From Dasyornis broadbenti (taxonomy: Eukaryota > Chordata > Aves > Passeriformes > Dasyornithidae), in the NCBI GenBank assembly GCA_013397935.1, contig VZRN01004715.1, forward strand, positions 186,136 to 250,135: DNA of 64,000 nt, given 5' to 3'. Every line of letters starts with the position of its first letter. The stretch's first letter is position 1. The position numbers and the translations under genes were made by a program. This document shows, in pieces, positions 55,168 to 64,000 of this stretch. The notes beneath the pieces are model-generated. The model worked only from the letters and a program-made list of their open reading frames with translations, ran no database searches and had not been told where the DNA came from.

Positions 55168-57485
55168 TTTTTTTTTACTAACAACATGCAGATTTGCTGT
55201 ACTTTTTTTATACATCAGTTTGGCCAAACTTTTCAAAGGCCATTTTCCGATGTACACTGTAAAAAAGGCACCAGCGTTCCTCATTTTTCCTAAGCGGCAT
55301 AAGTAATAATCAAAGGTAAAGTACAATTTTAGAATAAAATTATTCCACTCAATCTGCAAACTTTTTTTTTACATCTATATAACTGTAGAGATTCCCAAGA
55401 AACATATTTGCAATGTATAATTCCTTCCTTACTTCAATATTCAAGGGCCTAAATTAACTGAAGAACTTCACATTCTGACCAAAATGATACAAGTTTTTCC
55501 TATAATTATATAACCTTCTTCCTGCTCATAAGTAAAGAGTTCTTCATGACCAACTACATAAAGTGCACACTTAAATTTAAGAAGTCTTTTCTGAAACAGA
55601 TGCTTTAGAATTTCAAATTCAGAACCACTCTGTATTTGTAATTTGATCTAGTTTTCACAAAGATAAGTGAAAAATCCTTCAAAACTAACAGGAGATAAGG
55701 AAGAAGGAGAGAGAGAGACATAAAAATGTAGTATCGCAATTACCAAAAGTACAGCAGCTCCTTTTAGGACACAATTGAAGATAAGATTCGTTTTTACAAA
55801 CCGATTCAGTATAGTACTTGCATGAAAAATAAAGTTCACAGACCCTTGAACAAGTATGCACAAGTAGAAGCAAGAAAACTAGAGCCTAAGATGCCCACCA
55901 CTTCAAGTGAGGTAAAGCTCTTCACTTTGGCTAGCAGCTTTATTCTAGGAAGTAAAGTGTTGGTGTTTGTATGATTCTAGAGAATGATGAAGCAAAAATA
56001 ATGGACAAAAGGAAGGATAAATAGTGTTTAATTGGTAAGATTTCTAGAAAAACAATAGATTTACAATATTAAGAGGTAGTTCTCCACATTAATCATCAAT
56101 GAAAAAGAATAGTTTCTTTTAAATGCAGTAGAGAACTTTATTTCTACATATTTTAAAGCACCATCTATCATAACCATCATTAAAAAGGCTTTTGAATACA
56201 GTCAAGATAAAATGACGGTCAGAAAGCAACTGCACCATTTTAGTATTTATCCTGATTGTTAATTGAAACCGAAAAAATAACATAACTGTTAAAAACACTT
56301 GTGCTGCACATACAGAGTAATTGGAAAGGTTTTATTAAATTTGTAAGTTCTTCAAAAAAAGACAAAACCACTCCCTTGACTTCTGATTCCATCCAAGACA
56401 AATTCTCACGACAAAACCTATCAAACTAATTCTTTAAACTTTAATTTAGAAAAAATGAACTATAATGATGCTATTTCATGTTTATAAATTTTCATGCAAT
56501 GTCACAGGAGTACACATACATGGTGTGTACATAAAGCATACATATCACATTCCTACATGAAGTTAATTCCAAAACTGTTTTGCTCTCCTTAACAATAACT
56601 GAGGAGGTAAAAACAGATTTTGGTTCTGCATTTCTATATGGGACAGAATATGGGAATCTTATGGATTCCTATATAATCAATCAAGACGCAACAATCTTCA
56701 GGAAGCAGGCAGAGGTCAGGTTATTGTCACAAAGTCTAAAACATACTCAATCTCACACTGCATATATTGTAAGGGAACCTGGAACTGTAAAATACTTTCC
56801 ACTGTAAAAATGGTATTAGCATCACTTATGACCCAAATCTGTTAGAATTTAGAACTGCCAAACTTTGTTATACACAGAAGTATCTATACTTAATGACCCC
56901 TCAGCTACAAATAAGTGGAACTGTACATGCAACATAATCTGAAAAGAGTTTGATATAAATTTTATTACAAAATTCCTGTATTACCATAAGAGCAAGTGTT
57001 GTTACTATTTCAATATGACTTTTGCTTCTCTTATGCAGCTATGCACACAAATTTACAAACTGCTAAAAAGTATAGCTACAGTCACTCAAAGTTTAAGCTG
57101 ATCAAAGTTTAAGAAAAAAAAATTACTGACATCTACAAAAAATGTACTGTTAAAAGCTACTTTAGAACAAAAATATCTTTTATTTAGAAAAATTAAAGTT
57201 CTTATATACAAAATACTAAGCCAGTCAAAAAGCTAAACCTTTCCCTCATCCTCATCTTCAATGAAACACTAGTCATCACAGGCCCAGAGCAATCACAAAC
57301 TTCCCTATATCATTCCTTCCACAAAATATCCTGAAGGTGATTTCTTGAGACTGCAATTGAGAAGTTGGTAACTTTTCATAAATCTTAAGCCAAGGAGTTT
57401 AGAGTTCAAACAGCTAAGCATTGCTTGAATGATGTATTTGAATGTGCTTTCTCTTTGCAGTTCCATTTTCTTGTCCCTTTTCTAG

Positions 57486-57615
57486 AAATCATCATCAGGC
57501 AAACTGCGAATTTCAGAGTGGGCCACACCAAAAATATAATCATTGTGAACAAGAAAGGAAAACCAAAGGATATAGAAATGACAAGAAAGTCATAACAGAA
57601 CTTGAGAACAAAAAG
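57486..57615 (+). CDS. Weak candidate exon, plus strand
   Basis: Seen: 130 bp between a strong pyrimidine-rich acceptor ending TTTTCTAG (57485) and an AAAAG/GTAAGC donor at 57616. One frame is open for 43 codons, with a hydrophilic stretch including CEFQSGPHQKYNHCEQERK and KKVITELENKK. The opposite strand is also open across this interval and would read as hydrophobic, so at least one reading is spurious. No family is recognised and no neighbouring plus-strand exons were found. The interval is listed for completeness. Confidence 0.2.
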
Positions 57616-58758
57616 GTAAGCTGTATCTAACGTAACACCACACTGCATATACATGGGCACATGTATCTTCCAAATGAGCTAATTTTCACATTTGCACAGG
57701 CATGCAACACCCATCCAAAATAAAAAGTTCTGTCCATTTTTTATAATAATTGCTATGGATACTGCTCAAAGCTTGATTTTAAAACTTGCTGAGACCGAGT
57801 TAGAAAAAGAGCTATTTCATCCCATGAAAGCATTATCAAACAGGACCAAGTTTTTAGAGTTGAAAAAACACTGCTTTGATTTCTCACCTGCCTTTGCAAG
57901 GGCACTGCAACAAGTTAAAACACATCTCCCCTCACACCCCATGTTGCCAAAGCAGTGGCAACAGTAGTACCGACGAGCAATCACCCAGAGGTTATAGAGT
58001 AGCTACAATCAGTGAGGCTAAAAGACCTGACGGACACAAAATTCTTAAACACCTGGTCTAGTAACCACTCCTCTCTGCAGTGATCTGTTCATACACAACT
58101 CTAATAGCATCTAATTACAAGATTATAAACCCATTTCCACAGCCTTTTCATGTATAACAGAGATTAACAGGAAATTGAATATCCGAAGGCTTTCAACTAC
58201 TCGAGTTTAAGTTTCGCTGTTTCAGTTTAGGCTGGGGAGGGTGGAGACAATTGGTTGCCTTTTCCATATGCAAATATTTATTACAATTAGAAAACCACAA
58301 ACTGAAACACAGAAGGGAAACCAGCTTTAAAATGGCTGAGGAGCATACAGAATATGAATAAAAATATAACTACAATATCATACAAATTCACAGAAAGTAT
58401 GGTTGGTTTAAAGGTAATGGTGAACCGTCTAGAATGCCATGCTTAATTTCAACACAGTTTTCATTACCAATCAAACTGATTTTCAACTCATACATTATTA
58501 ATTTATGAACTTGATCAGATATTCTTGTGACACAACACTTGGAGTCACTTGACTTTTAAATCAGAACTTCTCAAAGCTAAAATGTTACCTTAATACTAAT
58601 TTTTTTGTGAAGGAACCGCATGTGCTTTCACAAATAAAGGCTACTGAGTGAGCAGCAAATCCTAGTGCTAATGAAACTGGGCAATTTTAAAAGTTCTTGT
58701 CTGTCTTTAAAAGGTCTTCCATAGATTGGGGTTATGAATGATAGCTACCTGCTATAAG

Positions 58759-58800
58759 CTGGAATTGGACTTAATGACCCAAGACTATGATTGCATGAGT
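58759..58800 (+). mobile_element. Doubtful CR1 tail fragment
   Basis: GCTGGAATTGGACTTAATGA followed by ...ACTATGATTGCATGA resembles the last 40 bp of some CR1 3' ends (TTGGACT-ATGA and terminal TATGATT units). It is too short and diverged to be sure. Confidence 0.25.
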
Positions 58801-59505
58801 ATCATGTTCCATTAATAGTTCTGTCAAAAAGGACAGCAATTCTTTTCATTAATTAAATTTCATCTGTCATATGAAGGAAAAAGAAATGTCCCCTTTGCAT
58901 TGCTATAAACAAGTCTCACCTTCCCACTAGCTTGTTTGAATAGTCTCATACAAACAGGCACCAAGCTTATAGGCTACATTTTCCTTGGTCACTCTTATCC
59001 TATTTCATTCAGGACATCTCTTCAGTGAATAAAGAGGTTTCAGAGCTTTTCCATTGCATTTCTCTAGTGGAGGAGCTTGGAACTGGCAGCATCACCTCAA
59101 TTTTGGGGCAGGTGGAGGGCACTAAAAGGGCAATAATGAGAATTTATGGATTTGTCTGGAAGGACAACAGAGAAATGGAGCCCCTGATCCAAGAGGTCCT
59201 TTCCACACCTCTTTTCTGACATTTCACTTGAATTTGCTTCCCAAAAGATCTCTTACAATTGCTTTCTATACTATGTTCCTTTTGTATACTCAGCCTAGAA
59301 GCACACCAACGTCATATGTAGTAGAAAACAGATAAGGACCTAATCAGCACCGAAAGCTCTAAATTCGAATTAATTTTTGCAACTCTTAATAATGTTTACC
59401 AATACATAAAGACAAAATTGAGTGAAGTTCTGGGTGTGTCTCTCACCCTCCCTACATTTTTAGAAAAGCAAAATATTCGCACAACACAAAAAGATTAATA
59501 ATCCT

Positions 59506-59698
59506 TGTGCTGGGCTTTATCCTGGCTAGCAGATAAATCCACAAAGCTGCTCACTCACGTCCCCTCCCCAGCAGAATGGGGAAAGAAAATACTAAGAGCA
59601 AACCAAGAAAAATCAACGGTCAAGATAAAAATATTATAGTAAGTAAAGGAGAACAGGAAGAAAATAAAAAGCCCACAAAAAGACAGAAAAGGAACTTG
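59506..59698 (-). mobile_element. ERVL-like solo LTR, 3' part
   Basis: Seen: the plus strand begins TGTGCTGGGCTTTATCCTGG at 59506. It continues with GCTCACTCACGTCCCCTCCC, AATCAACGGTCAAGATAAAA and GTAAGTAAAGGAGAACAGGA. This is the reverse complement of the 3' portion of a common avian ERVL-like LTR, so the LTR lies on the minus strand with its end at 59506. It is interrupted at 59699 by a CR1 and resumes at 60341. No internal retroviral genes flank it, so it is a solo LTR left by recombination between two LTRs. The family name should be confirmed by search. Confidence 0.83.
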
Positions 59699-60340
59699 GG
59701 TTTGCTGGTCAACAACCAGCAATAACCTGTGTGTGCCCAGGTGACCAACAAGGCCAATGAAATCCCAGCTCACAACAGCAGGACCAGTTAAGTGACCATT
59801 CCCTTGTACGTAGCACTTGGTGAGGCCGCATCTCAAATCCTGTGTTCAGTTTTGGGCCCCTCACTACAAGGAGGACACTGAGGGGCTGGAGCATGTCCAG
59901 AGAAGGACATGGAGCTAGGGAAGGGTCTGGAGCAAAGTCTTATGAGGAACAGCTGAGGGAGCTGTGGCTGTTTAGCCTGGAGAAGAAGCAGCTCAGGGGA
60001 GACCTTACAGCTCTCCACAACTGCCTGAAAGGAGACTGCAGCCAGGTGGGAATCAGCCTCTTCTCCCAGGCAACCATCAACAGGACAAGTGGAAATGGCA
60101 TCAAGGTGCACCCAGGGAGGCTTAGATTAGATATTAGAAAAAAATTCTTCACAGAAAGGGTTGCAAAGCATTGAAAAAGGCTGCCCAGAGGAATGGTGGA
60201 GTCACCATCCCTCCTCAAAGTGTTCAAAAACCATGTGGATATGGCACTTGAGGGCCTAGCTTAATGGTGAGCATGGTGGTGCAGCTGGTGAAACAACAGT
60301 TGGACTTAAGTATTTTCCAGCCTTAACAATTCTGTGATTC
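59699..60340 (+). mobile_element. CR1 LINE nested inside the LTR
   Basis: Seen in order: TTTGCTGGTCAACAACCAGC, TGTGTGCCCAGGTGACCAAC, TGGTGAGGCCGCATCTCAAA, TCAGTTTTGGGCCCCTCACT, GCATGTCCAGAGAAGGACAT, TTTAGCCTGGAGAAGAAGCA, GGCTGCCCAGAGGAATGGTG and the terminal AATTCTGTGATTC at about 60328-60340. This is a 5'-truncated CR1 copy in plus orientation, about 640 bp, covering the end of ORF2 and the 3' untranslated region. It is the best-preserved CR1 in the window and must post-date the LTR it splits. Open frames within it (59842-60174 plus, 59833-60227 minus) are repeat by-products. Confidence 0.95.
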
Positions 60341-60712
60341 AAATAGGTGATGCAAAGGCAATCACCAGCATCCCTGGGCAGACCATTTTCCAGCTACTAT
60401 CCAAGCAAAATGCTAGCTGAATCCTCCACTCCATCTATTTTTCTTTTCTTTTGCTAGGATGTTATATGGCATGGAATAGTTTGAGAGAGTTCAGGTTATC
60501 CACCTGGCAACTTCTTTCTACACACTCAGTCTTCTGCCGGGGCAGATGGGCGGAGTCAGAGAAGCCCCTGCCACTGTGCAAACACTGTTCAGCAACAGCT
60601 AAAGCATGAGTGTATATTGTCAACACTTTTTGATCACAACTCTAAAACCTAGCACCATACAAGCTGCTATGAAAAAGAAAACTTAACTCCATCTCAGGCA
60701 TATCCAGTTGTA
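60341..60712 (-). mobile_element. ERVL-like solo LTR, 5' part
   Basis: Seen: after the CR1 end, GATGCAAAGGCAATCACCAG, GGATGTTATATGGCATGGAA, CCACTGTGCAAACACTGTTC, AGCAACAGCTAAAGCATGAG and ACTTAACTCCATCTCAGGCA follow the reverse-complement order of the same LTR. The LTR start is near 60712, where the expected terminal dinucleotide has decayed. Together with 59506-59698 this gives about 565 bp of LTR. A target-site duplication was not evident by eye. Confidence 0.85.
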
Positions 60713-63507
60713 CTCAGAAGCCTTGCTTTCCTCCCTTGACTTTTCATGACCAGTGATTTCTATTTAGCTACACAGTGTAGGATAGGCCAGGTTTGTGGAT
60801 TTTAACCTCTGTTAATAATTCAAGGATTTGGGATTAACAGTACTAACAAAAAGTGAGGCAAGTTCTACACCAAGGAAAAAAAAAAAAACGCTATATGAAA
60901 AAAAACAGACTTTCCTTGCTATACATATTTCATCAAGCAAAAATTCTGACCAACCCTCAATACCAACTGTATCTTCTTTTAAAGAAAAATTTTAGAATTC
61001 TGAAGTAGTTAGAAACACCTAAAATGAGGAGCATATACTAGTCAATCATTCTATTAAAAATACAGCATCTTACAACAGTTTTAATTTATCAGAAACAGGC
61101 ATTTGCAAAGAAAAATATCTGCAATCATTACCTACAGGTTCATGAGAGGGAATGAGTATAACAGAATTAACAGCTCTCAGCTGTAAAATTACTAATTCCA
61201 GTAATACAGTACATTAAACATGCCATTTGAGATATATGCCAACTTAAACTACCACATATGGCATACTATCTAATTATCACAGTTTGTGTTTTCATATGCA
61301 GAGCTGTTCTAGTTTTTAAACAATGTGTCAAAATGCAGTTTTATCTGAAAACAGAAAATGCTATCTTTTTATAACACCAGGAGGTCAATACTGCATTTTT
61401 AACATGGACAAGTTAAAAAAGAAAAAAAAAAAAAAAGACAAAAATACATTGGAACAAGTCTCAGTTGTTTTAGAAATGCTCTTAACTTGCCTATGGTTAA
61501 AATATTTGGGTGCAAAATTAATTTTAATAAGAACATGTTTCTCAAAAATTGTACTCTTTTTTTTTCTTCAAGTTTTTAATTCACCTATTGACACACTGTC
61601 TTAACTGACAATAAAGGAACAAAACAATCAAGTTAGTCATTCTCCCAGTTTTGCATGCAAATAAAAAATATTGTGAAATAGCACGTGTAAAGACTTCAGT
61701 TGCAGTCAAGACAGACATCACTTGTCTTCCTTCTTTATGTGCAATTTGACCTCACTCAGAACAATTGCTAGTGCAGAATCATACATTCTAATTGCAGTTT
61801 AGTACAAATCATGCCCTAAAATATTTGATTTCAGATTCCCCAGCTGGTGCTTCATGTCACTTCAGCTGTTCAGAGGGATTTTTTTTTTAATGTTTCTTTG
61901 CGCAAATAAGCAAAGAGCTCACACATAATTACCATGAAACATTATATAATCTTAAATCTCTCCTTTTCCAACTCTAACAGGACCATGTATTTTTAGACAA
62001 TAAAAATCAAAATGCACAGCTAACACCTTAATAGATGAATAACTATGTAGCAGGCATTCCAAATACTTTTGTTTCTTGTCCAGGAGGAAAAAAAATTGGA
62101 TTTTCCACCGTCTCCCTTAGTTCTTGCAATTTGTAGTTGATGTATTTGATAACTTATTTCAACAGAAAGCAGATAATATCAGGAAACATTTGAAAATACT
62201 GTCTTACTCTAAAAAACACAGATTACATTATAAATATGAGAGTAATTATACATACAAGAATTTAATTAAGAAGTGCCTCCCCATTTTCTTCCTGTTTTAA
62301 ATGAGCATCAAGTGCTAGAATCTGCAATTACCTTTACGAAAGGCCTGTATTATGCTCAAATTTAAATACATGCAAAAACAATGCTTAACTTTTTTTCTGA
62401 AATAATTTGCAAGGCATTACAATCTGAACACCAAAATATATTTTAGATTTCTATTTTCAATAAACAAATAAGGACAATATTTTTAAAATAAAGGCTTGTG
62501 CAAACTACTACCCAGAATACAGGAAAACTCAAAGTATTTCAAATTTTCTTAATGAAAAGCAAAAAGGTGAATAGACTTGGTTTCTTCCACATATCATTCA
62601 AGTCTTTCCCCAATAAAAAGTCCAAACAACCATCTAAAAGATGAGTCAAAACATTTTATGTAACAATAACCAAAAATAGGAGGATTTGACTTCATGGTTA
62701 CTATTTTTAAGCCAAAATGCAAATATATCCTTAGAATTTATTTTTAGAAAGCTTCCTTGTGCCTTTTAACATTTGACATTAAAACTTTACAGAATCCTTC
62801 CCAATAACTGTTTAGATAATTTTTGATAATTCAGCCAGTTCCATATTTCTTCATAAATTTTGGTTTATACCTTTCAAAACTAAAATCAAACAAGTACATG
62901 AAAACAAAAGACAAACATTAGTGCTTGTAGCAAGAGCACTTATTTGCAAATGGAAGGAGATTTTAGAATATGTTTAATTTGAAGAGGATTTGCAACTGAA
63001 TCTGGATTAGATCTAGCGCTTCTCTTTTAAAATGGACCTTTTAGCAAGACTGGCACACAAAAACAAAGCCAATATTTTCCTATATGGAATTACTGAACAG
63101 TTTTACAAATATATTAAAAAGCCAGTCCATACATAAAGATCCAGATCACAAAGATCAGAACGTATTTATACATAAAGATCAGAAAATCAGGCTACTTTTA
63201 AGCAAAAAATAAGACAATTCCAAAAAATTATTGATTATATACACTAAGTTTTTGTCACTTCATCTGCCGTTAGCATTAGTAAAGGATTACATACCTGCAT
63301 TAACATTTATAAGGAAGTATTAAAACAATGCAATTTTTCTTGCAAAGGGACCATGAGCTAAAAGAAAATACTACAAAACTCTTACCCTAAAAGGGGAGAA
63401 CATGTATATTTGGCAAGTTCATACTGGTAGTCTGTATAATACACCTATTTTTGATAAGTATCTAAATATCTATTTATAATTGAAAAGGCACCTTACCTTA
63501 TCCTTAC
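60713..63507. other. Non-coding AT-rich stretch
   Basis: No supported gene. It contains poly-A runs (about 60880-60892 and 61418-61436) and poly-T runs, with no recognisable repeat family. The 93-codon open frame at 61323-61604 runs through low-complexity lysine codons and is not credible. Confidence 0.55.
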
Positions 63508-63542
63508 CAGAGTACGTGCATTATTCCTGTGTCCATCATTTA
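63508..63542 (-). CDS. Weak candidate micro-exon
   Basis: Seen: 35 bp on the minus strand between an acceptor ending GTAAAG and a CTG/GTAAGG donor. It is open as NDGHRNNARTL after two leading bases. Its entry phase matches the one-base overhang left by the candidate exon at 63947. Very short; the function is not recognised. Confidence 0.18.
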
Positions 63543-63946
63543 CTTTACAATTACAATAAAATTGTATGTAGGAAGAAAGACATCTCCAAATACAGATTCA
63601 AACACCTCTAGCCAGCTGAGAGAAGTTCAGTTACAATTGTTTGCAAAGCTAGAAAATGGTGAGAACACAACCCTTCTCAGGGGAAAAGGCAGCAGTAAAT
63701 CTTAACTACCATAAATGAGCACCAGGAAATAAAAAATCAAAACAGCAAAACATTCTTTTGCTAGAAAAAGGAAAACCCCTAGAAAGAGCAAAGTTTTTTT
63801 ACCAAAGACCTAAACTAGAATCATTTATATGTATTTTATTTTTTTTTAATATACACTACTAACAACCTATCACTGTGTTTAAGCACACTATTTCGGGACT
63901 ATGTAGACTGGAGGTGTATTCCACCTTGCATAAATTCAGTACTTAC
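63543..63946. other. Possible short intron
   Basis: About 400 bp between two candidate minus-strand exons. AT-rich, with no other feature seen. Confidence 0.25.
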
Positions 63947-64000
63947 CTGAATTTAATGTTTGTATACAGAAACTGCTGGTATTATTACTGCCTTTGTACA
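63947..64000 (-). CDS. Candidate partial exon at window edge
   Basis: Seen: the plus strand ACTTACCTGA at 63941-63950 is the reverse complement of TCAG/GTAAGT, a perfect donor. The exon side continues off the window. The one frame open over the visible 54 bases reads YKGSNNTSSFCIQTLNS plus one base. That phase fits the interval at 63508-63542. The acceptor lies beyond the window, so neither length nor frame can be verified. Confidence 0.25.

Larger units (their letters stand above)
36763..59505. other. Long non-coding AT-rich stretch
   Basis: Almost 23 kb with no supported gene. A 134-codon open frame at 37044-37448 has no recognisable domain and a length expected by chance. Noted elements are the 22-bp duplication at 38979-39022, palindromes at 40872-40885, 53992-54007 and 55150-55167, an AT microsatellite at 48711-48757, a possible LTR remnant at about 47750-48020 and exon-like intervals at 42050-42143 and 57486-57615. 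The remainder shows only poly-A/T runs. Confidence 0.55.

Noticed and set aside
58925..58980. Minus-strand frame LVPVCMRLFKQASGK before an AAG/GTGAGA donor
   Set aside because: The only usable acceptor lacks a pyrimidine tract, and a stop lies immediately upstream in frame.
59833..60227. Open frames of 92-110 codons on both strands
   Set aside because: They lie in the nested CR1 3' region. Similar by-product frames are expected from this repeat.
1..64000. CRISPR arrays, tRNA or rRNA genes, bacterial operons, mitochondrial insertions
   Set aside because: None seen: no regularly spaced repeats, no cloverleaf candidates noticed, no rRNA-like blocks and no mitochondrial gene order. An undetected tRNA-like or mitochondrial fragment cannot be fully excluded without tRNAscan or BLAST.

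Overview
The window reads as bird nuclear DNA. It is AT-rich, CpG-poor and lacks any CpG-island-like promoter block. The only confidently recognisable genetic material is transposon-derived: several chicken-repeat-1 (CR1) LINE copies with the typical avian CR1 3' end (GATTC/GATTCTGTG-type terminal repeats), and one avian ERVL-like solo LTR. No tRNA, rRNA, CRISPR array, operon or prokaryotic feature is seen. All attributions to repeat families rest on recognition from memory, not on a database search.

Layout. Positions 1-660 hold the best candidate for host coding sequence: two possible minus-strand exons (52-227 and 587-660) with usable splice sites and matching phase. From 661 to about 59500 the window looks like intron or intergenic DNA, interrupted by CR1 pieces at 4904-4993 (minus), 12613-13085 (minus), 15265-15748 (plus, old), 17195-18110 (plus, very old), 35000-36000 (plus, a reverse-transcriptase fragment) and 36600-36762 (plus, a 3' end). 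At 59506-60712 a minus-strand solo LTR is split by a plus-strand CR1 (59699-60340), a clear nested insertion. The last kilobase contains two more possible minus-strand exons (63508-63542 and 63947 to the window end), again with matching phase. Further isolated exon-like intervals occur at 8725-8772 and 42050-42143 (minus) and at 57486-57615 (plus).

How it fits together. The simplest reading is a few long introns of a minus-strand vertebrate gene that I cannot name, or an intergenic region carrying chance exon-like patterns. At roughly 35 % G+C (an estimate by eye) a stop codon is expected about every 14 codons, so about half a dozen open frames of 100 codons or more are expected by chance in six frames of 64 kb. 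That is about the number seen outside the repeats. Apart from the 212-codon CR1 frame, no open frame by its length alone argues for a gene.

I found no convincing undescribed biological system. The most useful observations are the nested LTR/CR1 locus, the stratified CR1 ages, the phase-compatible candidate exons at both ends, one bulged hairpin at 18363-18403, a 3 x 27-bp tandem repeat at 30370-30450 and a G-quadruplex-prone tract at 13297-13323.
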